Positions 1-8,250 of a stretch of DNA of 64,000 nucleotides are shown one piece after another. Below the pieces are notes generated by a model, which searched no databases, was not told the DNA's origin, and saw only the letters and a list, made by a program, of their open reading frames with translations. Position numbers and translations under genes: made by a program. This stretch comes from Alistipes provencensis (lineage in GTDB: Bacteria > Bacteroidota > Bacteroidia > Bacteroidales > Rikenellaceae), in the NCBI RefSeq assembly GCF_900083545.1, contig NZ_LT559262.1, forward strand, positions 1,092,397 to 1,156,396, given 5' to 3'. Positions within the stretch are counted from its first letter, which is position 1. The number at the start of each line of letters is the position of its first letter.

Positions 1-637
1 TGATGTTGGCCAGAATGAAATCGTAGCTCCGGCCCGCGATGCGGCGCACGTCGCCCAGCATCGGGGTAATCCGTTCGGAAACGCCGTTGGCGGCGACATT
101 CTCGCGGCAGTTTTCATCGGCCCAGTCGTCGATGTCCACGGCGTCGACATGCGCGGCGCCGCACTTCGCGGCCACGATCGCCAGCACGCCCGTGCCGCTG
201 CCCATGTCGAGACCCGTGCGGCCCGCAACCCCGAGATCGAGCACGGCGCGCGACATGAGCCATGTCGTGGCATGGTGCCCCGTGCCGAACGACATCTTGG
301 GCATCACGACCACCTCCATTTCGCCCGCGGGAGCCGCCTCGTGGAACGGCGCGCGGATACGCAGGCGGCCGTCGACGTCGACAGCCGGGAAATTACTCTC
401 CCACAAGGCGTTCCAGTTCTGCGTTTCGATCGAGATATAGCGTCCGCCGACGCCGTAGCGCACCAGCAGGCCGTCGACCTGCTCCTTGCAGTCGGCCAGC
501 CGCTCCTGCGGGATATAGGCTTTCAGCACGCCGTCGCCGGTCTCGAAGCTCTCGAACGGATAATCGGCCAGTTCGGCAGTCAGGATCCCGGCCAGTTCTT
601 CGTCGGCACACGGGACATTGAGCGCGATGTAATCCAT
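1..637 (-). CDS. prmA: Ribosomal protein L11 methyltransferase PrmA (3' end outside window)
   Basis: S-adenosylmethionine-dependent enzyme that methylates ribosomal protein L11 in the cytoplasm. About 212 N-terminal residues are visible; the gene runs off the left edge. The start is the ATG at 637 (MDYIALNVPC). The family's NWxxxWE-like segment lies near residues 74-80. The FGTGHHATT motif is at about 117-125, the SAM-binding GLDMGSGTG loop at 142-150, an acidic ribose-binding stretch DAVDID at 165-170, and the ANI of the catalytic N-region at the window edge. It is divergent from xerD with about 70 bp between the two starts. The reading is clean and the family assignment is secure; only the truncation is limiting. 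Confidence 0.93.
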   Translation of the reverse strand, partial: MDYIALNVPCADEELAGILTAELADYPFESFETGDGVLKAYIPQERLADCKEQVDGLLVRYGVGGRYISIETQNWNALWESNFPAVDVDGRLRIRAPFHEAAPAGEMEVVVMPKMSFGTGHHATTWLMSRAVLDLGVAGRTGLDMGSGTGVLAIVAAKCGAAHVDAVDIDDWADENCRENVAANGVSERITPMLGDVRRIAGRSYDFILANI

Positions 638-655
638 AATTATGTAAAATTTTCG

Positions 656-677
656 TACCTTCGTCGGAACAAAGTTA
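656..677. promoter_or_regulatory. Divergent -7 boxes for prmA and xerD
   Basis: TACCTTCG (656-663, rightward, one base off the Bacteroidota TAnnTTTG -7 consensus) precedes xerD. On the other strand TAACTTTG (670-677) is a full match ahead of prmA, about 33 bp from its ATG. The boxes lie back to back, so the two transcripts would share a very short control region. This is a consensus match only. Confidence 0.5.
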
Positions 678-707
678 CTCAAATTATCGACATTCAGCGG
701 ATCGGAG

Positions 708-1604
708 ATGGCAGAAAATACGAAAAAGTGGGAGGAGGTCGGACGCCGCTACCGCACTTATATCAAATTGGAAAAGCGGCTCTCGAAAAACACCGTCGAG
801 TCGTACATGCGTGACCTGAGGCAGTTCGCCCATTTCATCCTGCGCCAGTGGGACGTCGCGCCCCACAAGGTCGAGGAGGCGATGATCGAGCGTTACATGG
901 CGTGGCTCTACGACAAGGGGCGTGAAAAGACGTCGCAGGCGAGGGCGCTGAGCGGCGTGAAGAGCTTTTTCAACTTCCTGATGATCTCGGACAAGATCGA
1001 GTCGTCGCCCGCGGAGTTCGTCCTGACGCCCAAATTCGGACGCCAGCTCCCCGACGTGCTCACGACCCCGGAGATCGACCGCATCATCGCCGCCGTGGAC
1101 ACCTCGACGCCCAAGGGGCTGCGCGACTGCGCCATGCTCGAAGTGCTCTACTCGTGCGGACTGCGCGTCTCGGAGCTCACGTCGCTGAGGATGCAGGACC
1201 TCTTTTTCGGCGAAGGCTACATCCGCGTGATCGGCAAGGGCGACAAGCAGCGGCTGGTGCCGATCAGCGCAGCGGCGCGCGACCGCATCCAGCTCTACCT
1301 CGAAAAGCGGCGGAGCGCCCGGGCCAGCGAGGAGATCGTATTTCTGAACAACCGCGGCGGGCAGCTCACCCGGGTGATGATCTTCACCATCCTCAAAGAG
1401 GCCGCCCGGCGGGCCGGGATCACCAAGCGCATCAGTCCCCATACCTTCCGCCACTCGTTCGCCACGCACCTGCTCGAAGGCGGCGCCTCGATCCGCCAAG
1501 TGCAGGAGATGCTGGGGCACGAGAGCATCCTGACGACCGAGATATACACCCATCTCGACCGCGAGCACCTGCGGCGCACAATCGAAGAGCATTTGCCGAT
1601 CTGA
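708..1604 (+). CDS. xerD: Site-specific tyrosine recombinase XerC/XerD
   Basis: Tyrosine recombinase of the chromosome-dimer-resolving type, 298 aa, the usual length for Xer proteins. The N-terminal SAM-like core-binding domain covers about residues 13-100 and the catalytic domain about 120-298. The active-site set is intact: Arg153 (GLRVSEL), Lys177, His245 and Arg248 (HTFRHSFATH), His271 (GHES) and the nucleophile Tyr280 (EIYTH). There are no adjacent integrase accessories, att repeats or mobile cargo, and the gene is next to prmA. A housekeeping XerD role is therefore more likely than a mobile-element integrase. XerC and XerD cannot be told apart here. Confidence 0.9.
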   Translation: MAENTKKWEEVGRRYRTYIKLEKRLSKNTVESYMRDLRQFAHFILRQWDVAPHKVEEAMIERYMAWLYDKGREKTSQARALSGVKSFFNFLMISDKIESSPAEFVLTPKFGRQLPDVLTTPEIDRIIAAVDTSTPKGLRDCAMLEVLYSCGLRVSELTSLRMQDLFFGEGYIRVIGKGDKQRLVPISAAARDRIQLYLEKRRSARASEEIVFLNNRGGQLTRVMIFTILKEAARRAGITKRISPHTFRHSFATHLLEGGASIRQVQEMLGHESILTTEIYTHLDREHLRRTIEEHLPI

Positions 1605-1612
1605 CAAAGAAA

Positions 1613-1966
1613 TTATAACATGCGGATTTGCGACCGGGACGTCAGTCGCAGCGATTCGTAGTCGAGCCCCGAGATCACGACCAGCACGCCGCCGGGCGTC
1701 ACCGTCTGCGCGAGCAGTTCGGGCAGCGGCGTCGCCGAATCCCGGCACAGGCGTTCGAAAGCCGTGCGGTAGTCGGCCGGGAAGCCGGGGACCAGCAATC
1801 CCGAATAGAACTCCGTGGCGGCGAGGCGGTCGGGTTCGGGACAGCTATCGGACGTGAGCACACGCCCGTCGGACGACAGCGTCAGCAGCGGATTGCGGAC
1901 GATGCCCCCGGGGGTCCAGAGCAAGTTAGAGGCTATCCGCCGGGTTGGCTGCGCGGAAGAATTCAT
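1613..1966 (-). CDS. Small amidohydrolase-N-terminus-like protein
   Basis: 117 aa. The sequence resembles only the first ~60 residues of Bacteroidota cytosine-deaminase/chlorohydrolase-like proteins: a RRIASN start, a DGRV strand and an FYSGLLVPGFP stretch, where a true amidohydrolase would continue with its metal-binding HxH. That His motif and the whole TIM barrel are absent. The rest (LPELLAQTV..GGVLVVISGLDY) is a short alpha/beta tail. The ATG at 1966 overlaps the upstream gene by 41 bp; a TTG at 1924, just after the upstream stop, is an alternative start. It is the last gene of the leftward run. Function unknown; possibly an orphaned barrel-less derivative. Confidence 0.6.
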   Translation of the reverse strand: MNSSAQPTRRIASNLLWTPGGIVRNPLLTLSSDGRVLTSDSCPEPDRLAATEFYSGLLVPGFPADYRTAFERLCRDSATPLPELLAQTVTPGGVLVVISGLDYESLRLTSRSQIRML

Positions 1967-2753
1967 CGGCGAAGATGCGGATATCGAGTTGCTGTTCGTA
2001 GAGCCTTTCGACCGCCGTGCGCGTCGGAGGCGTAAACTCGACCTTCAGGTCGGTGACCGTCACGGAAGGGCGCTGGGGCTTGCCCGTGAAATTCAGGAAG
2101 TCGATGCGCAGCCGCCGATGCGACGAATCGGCCGTCAGCCGGCGCGAGAAAGTCTCCTCGCGGTTGCGCCGCAGGGTCGTGGTATAGACTCCCGTGCGGG
2201 TGCTGTCCCGGCGTTCGAGCCAGACGGAGCCTTTCAGGCCCTTGTCGTTGCGGTCGAGCGAATCGACGAGGTATTTGAGCGAGAGCTGGTAGTCGCCCGG
2301 CTCGACGTCGAGCGAGAAGCTCAACCGGGCCGTGTCGGAGAGCGACCGCACGCGGATCAGCGAGTCGGCGAGCACGGTGCGGGTGAAGGTCCGGCGGGCC
2401 ACGTTGTCGATCGTGTCGAGCACGGCGACCTCGCGGTTATAGAACTTGCCCTCCCGTTCGAGCATCTCGATGGCCCGTTCGACGATGTCGCCCAAGCGGG
2501 CGCTCTTGCGCTTCGAGAAGTTGCCGATGGTGTAGTGTACGTCGTCGGTCGTATAGCCGTAGCTGACGAAGATCGGCTCGTAGATACGCAGGGAGTCGGT
2601 CCGGACGTTCTCGTTGTTGATATAGGCGTTGGTGAGAAACGCATCGTGGAAAATCTGCGCCAGCTTGTCATCGGGGATGATCTTGTGGCGGGCGCAGGCG
2701 GCAAAGAGCACCACCAAAGCGGCGGAAGCCGTTATGCGGAGAAATCGTTTCAT
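1926..2753 (-). CDS. DUF4296-domain lipoprotein
   Basis: 275 aa. It starts with a lipoprotein signal peptide (MKRFLRITASAALVVLF) and the lipobox FAAC at Cys20, so the mature protein is probably membrane-anchored. Residues ~25-110 match the DUF4296 pattern: IPDDKLAQIFHDAF, a helical stretch, then YGYTTDDVHYTIGNFS. The C-terminal ~160 residues form a predicted beta-rich part. The function of the family is not known. It lies 1 bp downstream of a LolC/E-type permease and probably in the same transcript, but a link to lipoprotein export is only positional. Confidence 0.75.
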   Translation of the reverse strand: MKRFLRITASAALVVLFAACARHKIIPDDKLAQIFHDAFLTNAYINNENVRTDSLRIYEPIFVSYGYTTDDVHYTIGNFSKRKSARLGDIVERAIEMLEREGKFYNREVAVLDTIDNVARRTFTRTVLADSLIRVRSLSDTARLSFSLDVEPGDYQLSLKYLVDSLDRNDKGLKGSVWLERRDSTRTGVYTTTLRRNREETFSRRLTADSSHRRLRIDFLNFTGKPQRPSVTVTDLKVEFTPPTRTAVERLYEQQLDIRIFADEFFRAANPADSL

Positions 2754-2754
2754 A

Positions 2755-3960
2755 TCATTCGTTGTTTTTTATCATGCTGCGCACCGTGATGCCCGACAGC
2801 AGGGCGGCCACGGCGGCGAAAGCGGCAAGGACGGCCAGCAGGTCGGACGGACGGAACTCGACGGGGTAACTCTTCGTGAGAAATGTCTCGGCGGGAATTT
2901 CGATCAGCCCGAAATGCTGCTGCACGAGGCTCGCGCCGACGCCGATAACGACGCCGAACAGAGCCCCCAGACCGCATATCAGAAATCCCTCGGAGCGGAA
3001 CACGGCCCGCACCAGTCCCGTATCGGCCCCCAATGCCCGGAGCGTCACGATGTCGCCGCGTTTCTCGACGATCAGCATGGCCAGCGCACCCACCACCGAG
3101 AACGAGGCGATGACGAGCACCAGCAGGGCAATGAAGAAGATGCCCCACTTCTCGTAGGTCATGATGCGGTAGAACGAGGCGCGGAGTTCATCGCGCGTGC
3201 GGACCCGGAAGTCATCACCCACGACCTCGGCGACCGCCCGGCGGACCCCGGCGGCATCGGCCCCCGGATCGAGGCGCAAGACCAGCGACGAGGCGCGGCC
3301 CGGGTATCCGAAAAGCTCCTGCGCCAGCCGCAGCGAGGAGAGTACATAGGTGCGCTCGGTGTCGAGGTCGAGCGAATAGACCCCGCCCACGGGTTCCGTG
3401 CGGCGCGTATAGTTTTCCAGCGGCAGCAGCGTCGAGAACGAGCCCCGGCGCACGGCGTAGAGCGTCACGTCGGCATCGGCCAGCGACCGGATGCCCAGCA
3501 TCCACGCCATCGACTGTCCGACGACCAACCGTTCCAGGTCGCCCAACCGCACCCGCCACTCCCCGGCCGACACGGCGTCGCCCAGGGCGAACACCTCGGC
3601 ATAGGCGTCGTCGACGCCCCGCACCGTAGCGGTGGCCTGACGCCCTCCGTGTTCGAGCAGGGCGCTCTGTTCGAGGGTGAACGACAGCGCCCCGACACCC
3701 GGAATGCGCCGGAGGGCCGCGGAGTCGATCTCCTCCTGCCCGAAGGTCTGCCCCTGCCGCGGGGTGACGGTCAGGTCGGCATCGAAAGCCGAATACATCG
3801 ACTTTACGAGCGACTCGAAACCGTTGAAGACCGACAGCAGGATAATCATCGCCGCAACGGGCATCGCCACGGCCGCGACGCTCAGTCCCGCGATCAGGTT
3901 GACAACCGACCGGGATTGGGACGAAAAGAGGTAGCGGCGGGCGAAAAGCTGCGGCAGCAT
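2755..3960 (-). CDS. LolC/LolE-type ABC transporter permease (FtsX family)
   Basis: Inner-membrane permease of the FtsX/MacB/LolCE superfamily, 401 aa. An N-terminal FARRYLFS.QSRSVVNLI segment leads into the first membrane helix (about 20-45). A ~220-residue extracytoplasmic MacB-like domain follows, and three C-terminal helices lie at about 265-400, around the characteristic EKRGDIVTLRALGA loop. LolC/E proteins pass outer-membrane lipoproteins to LolA. No ATPase (LolD) gene is next to it, which is common. I chose the ATG at 3960, because the longer frame from 3969 begins with TTG. Neighbours are rbfA upstream and a DUF4296 lipoprotein gene downstream. Confidence 0.85.
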   Translation of the reverse strand: MLPQLFARRYLFSSQSRSVVNLIAGLSVAAVAMPVAAMIILLSVFNGFESLVKSMYSAFDADLTVTPRQGQTFGQEEIDSAALRRIPGVGALSFTLEQSALLEHGGRQATATVRGVDDAYAEVFALGDAVSAGEWRVRLGDLERLVVGQSMAWMLGIRSLADADVTLYAVRRGSFSTLLPLENYTRRTEPVGGVYSLDLDTERTYVLSSLRLAQELFGYPGRASSLVLRLDPGADAAGVRRAVAEVVGDDFRVRTRDELRASFYRIMTYEKWGIFFIALLVLVIASFSVVGALAMLIVEKRGDIVTLRALGADTGLVRAVFRSEGFLICGLGALFGVVIGVGASLVQQHFGLIEIPAETFLTKSYPVEFRPSDLLAVLAAFAAVAALLSGITVRSMIKNNE

Positions 3961-3992
3961 AACGGGCAAACGGTTAGGTACGGGACTCCGAA

Positions 3993-4012
3993 GCCCCCGC
4001 CGAGGCGGGGGT
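3993..4012. repeat. GC-rich hairpin between rbfA and the permease gene
   Basis: CCCCCGCC (3994-4001) and GGCGGGGG (4004-4011) form an 8-bp perfect inverted repeat with almost no spacer. It sits in the 120-bp gap inside the leftward run. No T-run follows on either strand, so it may be an mRNA-processing or attenuation hairpin rather than a terminator. Confidence 0.4.
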
Positions 4013-4080
4013 TTGGAGGTGGGTCAGGTTTGTAAACGACGCCGCAGGCGGCGCGAACGACCGGCAGAAGCGCATAGCCA

Positions 4081-4422
4081 TCAATCTTCTTTCAACGCCC
4101 TGTCTATGTTCTCGATATATTCCAGCGAATCGTCGAGGAAGAACTGGATTTCGGGAACGTTCTTCAACTGGTTGCGCAGCCGCTGCCCCAAGGCACGGCG
4201 GATAAACCAGTTCTGGTGTTCGAGGCGCTGCATCACTTCGTCGCTCTGCTCGAAGGGGAAGATGCTGACGTAAATCTTGGCGTAGCTGAAATCGGGCGAG
4301 ACACGCACGGCCGTAACCGTGACGAGCGCGCCGCGGACGATCTGCGCCCCCTCCTTCTGGAAGATGTCGGCGGCGTCCTTCTGGATCTGTTTGGCGATTT
4401 TCTGCTGACGGGTGGTTTCCAT
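4081..4422 (-). CDS. rbfA: Ribosome-binding factor A
   Basis: 113 aa, normal for RbfA, a KH-fold factor that binds the 30S subunit during 16S rRNA 5'-end maturation and cold adaptation. The N-terminal RQQKIAKQIQKDAADIF helix is followed by VTVTAVRVSPDFSYAKIYVSIFP, which carries the family's V(S/T)-D-AxVYVS strand. LEHQNWFIRRALGQRLRNQLKNVPEIQFFLDDSLEY is also typical RbfA. It is 12 bp downstream of the outer-membrane barrel gene and on the same strand. Assignment is firm from the full-length family pattern. Confidence 0.9.
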   Translation of the reverse strand: METTRQQKIAKQIQKDAADIFQKEGAQIVRGALVTVTAVRVSPDFSYAKIYVSIFPFEQSDEVMQRLEHQNWFIRRALGQRLRNQLKNVPEIQFFLDDSLEYIENIDRALKED

Positions 4423-4434
4423 AATCTGCTGTTT

Positions 4435-5244
4435 TTACAACCCATATTTGAAGACCTCGCGGTTCTTCTCCTTCTTGGGTCTTGGTTTCCATGTTTCGAA
4501 GCCCTGTTTGTTGAAACGGTAGTTGAGCCCCACGGAGATCGTGAGGTTGTCGAGCGGCGAGCGCAGCGGCGTGGCCCAGAAGGGATTTTCCGACCCGTCG
4601 CCGGTGTTGTCGGCGTACTTGTTGCGGTTGCGGACGATGTCCGAATAGCCGAAATAGTAACGCACGCGGAAATTCAGTTCGAAGCGGCGGATCAGGAACG
4701 CGATACCGCCGCCACCGGCCAGTCCGTAGCCCCAGCGGTTGTCGCGCGGGAGTTTGAAATCATAGGTTCCCTTCCAGTCGGAAGAGCCGTTGGCCCGGGC
4801 CTGCTCGTTCTCGTAGGTGGACGAAAAGTTGTACGAGAAAGTCGCCGCGGCCTCGAGGTAGACGCGCACATGGTTGCGGAACATATAGACGTGGGGCTGC
4901 CAGACGATGGGCAGCACCACCGAATTGATATGCCGCGAGTAGTAGAGGTAGTCCTTCTTCTCCTCGACCAGCGAGGCGTTGGGCGCGAACGAGAAGCCCT
5001 GCTGCAAAAACTCCAAGTCGACGCCGAAACCGCCCACGAAGCGCTGCATGCCGTAATAGCGCCACGAAAGGCCGCCGCTGTACATGCCCCACATCGCCCG
5101 CATCTCCTGCTGGGGCTGGAAGCGGCCGTTGCCCATGCCGTAACCCACTGTGAAGCCGAGCGTATGCTGCGCCGAGGCCCCCTGCCACGCCGTGAGGACG
5201 GCAAAGGCGAAGAGCACGTTCCTGATATGTCGTTTCATCGTCAT
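4435..5244 (-). CDS. PorT-like outer-membrane beta-barrel protein
   Basis: 269 aa. A Sec signal peptide (MKRHIRNVLFAFAVLTAWQGASA) is followed by alternating aromatic and hydrophobic strands typical of an outer-membrane barrel (LGFTVGYGMG, GGLSWRYYG, VRVYLEAAATFSYNF, ELNFRVRYYFGYSDI, LTISVGLNYRFN). The pattern fits the Bacteroidota 'outer membrane beta-barrel' / PorT-like group, sometimes tied to type IX secretion. No other por gene is visible, so that role is not supported here. The ATG two codons inside (5238) is an equally good start. It is 1 bp downstream of the Ig-like lipoprotein gene. Confidence 0.75.
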   Translation of the reverse strand: MTMKRHIRNVLFAFAVLTAWQGASAQHTLGFTVGYGMGNGRFQPQQEMRAMWGMYSGGLSWRYYGMQRFVGGFGVDLEFLQQGFSFAPNASLVEEKKDYLYYSRHINSVVLPIVWQPHVYMFRNHVRVYLEAAATFSYNFSSTYENEQARANGSSDWKGTYDFKLPRDNRWGYGLAGGGGIAFLIRRFELNFRVRYYFGYSDIVRNRNKYADNTGDGSENPFWATPLRSPLDNLTISVGLNYRFNKQGFETWKPRPKKEKNREVFKYGL

Positions 5245-5245
5245 C

Positions 5246-7285
5246 CTACCTGAAATTATTGAACATGCCGCCCGCAGAGTTGAAATTGCTGTTCTGCTGC
5301 TGTTGCTGGCGTTCGCGGTCCTGCTGGTTCTTCTTCGGACCCTCCTTGAGCCGTTTCTCCTCCTCGCGGCGCAGCCGCTGGGCTTCGCGCTCGTCCAGCA
5401 GGCGCGAGAGCGACTGCATCGTGACCGGAGCGAAGATGCGGTTCATGTCCATCGTGAACTCGATCTCCCAGTTGGTCTTGGTGGCGAAGGTGTCCTCGCC
5501 CTCGTCGTTGGCATAGATTTCGGCCCGCTCGGGCTGGCGCCGTTCGACCAGATTACCCGTGTCCCACTTGCCGTTGCCGTTCTTGTCCTCGATGACGCGG
5601 AACTTGATCTCTCCGGCCGGGACATAGTTGAACTGGATGTCGCCCGTCACCACGTCGCGCCGCTCCTGCTTGAGGGCGTTGTTGCCGTCGAGCAACTGGA
5701 CGATGTATTTCGTGCCGTCGTCGCGTCCGTTGACGCGGATCTTCACCGTGGCGAACTTCTCGGGGTCGAGGACCGTATATTTGCCGACGATCGAGTCGTT
5801 CGACAGGCCCGCGACGTCGGTAATCGTCCCCTCGGGGATGGTCAGCGTATATTGTCCGGCCGTCTTCCACGGGGCCCGGATGTACCATTTGCGCAGTTGT
5901 CCCGTATCGCGCACCATGCGCACGGGGACGTCCTCGACCGAATTGTCTTCGAGTAGGCGCGTCAGCAGCAGGCGCGACGAATCGATCTTCACCAGCGGGT
6001 AATCGAATTCGACGGTGAGGTGGTTTTCGGGGTTGATATCCCCCGAGGTGGGGAGTTTGAAGGCAAAGGGATTCGGCTTTTTGGGTTCGATCCACTCCTC
6101 GCCGGCGGCTTCGGCCTTGCGGCGGTCGCGTTCGAGCTTTTCGCGTTCGCGCTCCTGCTCCTTGGTCTCGATCAGCCGCCAAGCGAGTTTCAGCGGCTCG
6201 GTGACCTCCTGCAAGCGGTTGACCGTATCGTGCTTGAAATAGGTGATCTCACCCTTGATCGTATCGGGGAGGTCAGCCGAGGGAACATTGAACCACAGGG
6301 CGATCGTATCGCGGCCCACGGTCTGGGGGTCGAAGATGACCCGGTCGGCGGGAATGCTGTCGAAGCGCAGGCTGGTGATCTTCGGATGCGCCGAGGCGAA
6401 ATAGAGCATCGCCTTGTGCTGCTGGGGCCGCTCGGACTCCGAAAGCATCTGCCGGCGGAACGCCTTGTCGGTGAACATCCGGAAATAAAGTTGCGGCTCG
6501 GCAGTCACATACTGCCGGATCGAGTCGTACCACATGGCGAAATCGGGCATCTCGGCCGGGTTGTAGGTCTTCTCGAGGAAGCCCACCTGATCGTTGCCGG
6601 GCTCGTACATCTGGTTGTCGTTCTTGTCCTGAACGGCATAGACCCGGTAGGGGATCGGCTTGAGGTTCTGGGCGATGAAGATACCGTTGTTCTCGGCGCG
6701 GGCGATCGACGCAGGCTTGTACTTAAACACCGTGGAGTCGTATTCGGCGACGTTCTCGACCGAATCGGCCGGGAAGAACCAGATGAAGGTCTTCGACACG
6801 GAGTCGGCCTTGTAACTGTCGGCCGTATAGCCCGTGAGGAGCATCGAGTCGATCTCGGGGCCCGTCGAAAAGACGTAACGCATCGAATAGAGGGGGTTGC
6901 CCTCGTTGTTATCGCGGATGGCGCTGCCGAAATTGAGCGAATAGGTCGTGTTCGGGGCCAGCGTGTCGCGCAGCTGGATCACAACGCCGCGGCCGCGCAG
7001 GGAGACCGTGGGTTTCTTCTTCATCGCCGGCGAGGTGAAGAACTCCTTCTGCTGGTCCTTGAGCTGGACGAACTCGTCGAACTCGATATAGATCTTCTCA
7101 TGCCCGACGAGGGGCCGGTTGGTCGAATTGTTGTCGGGCGTCATGTTCACGATGACGGGCGGAAGCGAGTCGCGGGGACCGCCGGTAGGGGTCATCATGC
7201 TCGCGCAGCGGCTCAGGAAGGCCGACACGAAGAGCAGCGCCACCACAAGGCGCAGCAGGTAAAGGGTATGTCGCGGCGTGTTCAT
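5246..7285 (-). CDS. Large Ig-like (Big_5) domain lipoprotein
   Basis: 679 aa. The N-terminus is a lipoprotein signal with Cys27 (FLSRCASMM). PTGGPRDSLPPVIVNMTPDNNSTN then opens a Big_5-type Ig-like domain (about 35-125), the usual arrangement of this widespread Bacteroidota family. The central part (130-520) is made of repeated beta modules. A charged stretch rich in Glu and Lys lies at about 345-375, and a second Ig-like module ends in GQYTLTIPEGTITDVAGL. The C-terminus is basic and Gln-rich (QQDRERQQQQQNSN), probably unstructured. It overlaps the preceding gene by 4 bp (ATGA), suggesting translational coupling. Function is not known. Confidence 0.75.
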   Translation of the reverse strand: MNTPRHTLYLLRLVVALLFVSAFLSRCASMMTPTGGPRDSLPPVIVNMTPDNNSTNRPLVGHEKIYIEFDEFVQLKDQQKEFFTSPAMKKKPTVSLRGRGVVIQLRDTLAPNTTYSLNFGSAIRDNNEGNPLYSMRYVFSTGPEIDSMLLTGYTADSYKADSVSKTFIWFFPADSVENVAEYDSTVFKYKPASIARAENNGIFIAQNLKPIPYRVYAVQDKNDNQMYEPGNDQVGFLEKTYNPAEMPDFAMWYDSIRQYVTAEPQLYFRMFTDKAFRRQMLSESERPQQHKAMLYFASAHPKITSLRFDSIPADRVIFDPQTVGRDTIALWFNVPSADLPDTIKGEITYFKHDTVNRLQEVTEPLKLAWRLIETKEQEREREKLERDRRKAEAAGEEWIEPKKPNPFAFKLPTSGDINPENHLTVEFDYPLVKIDSSRLLLTRLLEDNSVEDVPVRMVRDTGQLRKWYIRAPWKTAGQYTLTIPEGTITDVAGLSNDSIVGKYTVLDPEKFATVKIRVNGRDDGTKYIVQLLDGNNALKQERRDVVTGDIQFNYVPAGEIKFRVIEDKNGNGKWDTGNLVERRQPERAEIYANDEGEDTFATKTNWEIEFTMDMNRIFAPVTMQSLSRLLDEREAQRLRREEEKRLKEGPKKNQQDRERQQQQQNSNFNSAGGMFNNFR

Positions 7286-8250
7286 CGGCGGCGTGCTTGT
7301 GTTTGCGTATTCGAATCCTTGTCGGGGTCGAGCTCCGGGTTGACGACAATCCAGCCGTTGGGCTCCTCATCATCAATCCACTGCTGAATCCACGGACGGA
7401 ACAGAACGGGGAAGGTCGGCGAGGCGCCCTCGAGGTCGACCTCCTTTTTCGTATAGGCGTAGAGGCGGTTGACGCGGTCCACGACGACGACCATCAGCGT
7501 CGGGGTCGAAACCTGCATCTTGTAGAGGGTCGAGTTGTCCTCCTTGTAAGCCGTGAAGTTGGGGTTGGAGCGCGTGAACGAATCGTCGTCCTTCGACGTG
7601 ATCTTGCCCGCCACGGCATCGTCGTACGAGGCGATATACCACGCCGTGGTATCGGCTGCGAAAGCGTAGGCCTTCAGGCTCGAAATCTCGCCCGAAGCGC
7701 CGCCATCCTCGGTCTGGACCGCGGGCTCGATGAAGCAGTCGAGGTAAGTGGGAGGCGTATAGAATTCGTTGTAATAGCTCCAGTTGCCGTCCTTGTAGGA
7801 AAAGCCCTCCTTCCACGGTTTGAAAGGCAGCGCCACATACAGGACCGGGAGGTTTTCGGCCAATTCCTGCTGGGTATAGGCGTAAATCTTATGCTCCGTA
7901 TCGACGGCCAGAACCATCTGCGTCGAGTTCGACATCGGCATCTGGACCCATCCGGCAGCCCCCTCGCGTTCGTAGGGCTCGGCCGTAGCGAAGGGCTGGA
8001 GCTGTTCCGAGGGGTTGTCCTTCAGACTGGCGATACCCTCCAGCGCATCCGCATAGGAAGCGACGGTATAGAAAGTCGTGTCGGCATTGAAAGCATAGGC
8101 TTTCACCCCCTCGAGCGCCAGATACGGGTCGCCCGACAAGTCCTGCACCAAGGGCTTGATCACATAGTTCGTCTTGGTCGACACGTCCTTGAAGCACCCC
8201 GTCAGGAGCGCCGCGGCAGTCAGGAAGAGTATCGTTCGTTTCACGTTCAT
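7282..8250 (-). CDS. Lipoprotein with internal duplication
   Basis: 322 aa. Signal peptide and lipobox LTGC (Cys19). The mature protein holds two similar halves: LEGVKAYAFNADTTFYTVASYADALEGI (about 46-73) recurs as ISSLKAYAFAADTTAWYIASYDDAVAGK (about 190-217). Each is followed by a strand ending in MVLAVD or MVVVVD plus a YAYT motif (KIYAYTQQEL and RLYAYTKKEV). So it is a tandem two-domain protein, probably surface- or periplasm-facing. It overlaps folK by 4 bp upstream and the Ig-like gene by 4 bp downstream. I recognise no characterised family. Confidence 0.7.
   Translation of the reverse strand: MNVKRTILFLTAAALLTGCFKDVSTKTNYVIKPLVQDLSGDPYLALEGVKAYAFNADTTFYTVASYADALEGIASLKDNPSEQLQPFATAEPYEREGAAGWVQMPMSNSTQMVLAVDTEHKIYAYTQQELAENLPVLYVALPFKPWKEGFSYKDGNWSYYNEFYTPPTYLDCFIEPAVQTEDGGASGEISSLKAYAFAADTTAWYIASYDDAVAGKITSKDDDSFTRSNPNFTAYKEDNSTLYKMQVSTPTLMVVVVDRVNRLYAYTKKEVDLEGASPTFPVLFRPWIQQWIDDEEPNGWIVVNPELDPDKDSNTQTQARRR

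Noticed and set aside
708..1604. xerD as integrase of the phage cassette
   Set aside because: It lies 14 kb away beside prmA, with housekeeping genes between, and matches the chromosome-dimer type.
3650..3665. GTGTTCGAGC inside the permease gene as an operator
   Set aside because: Partial match within coding sequence, explained by the V/F/E codons.
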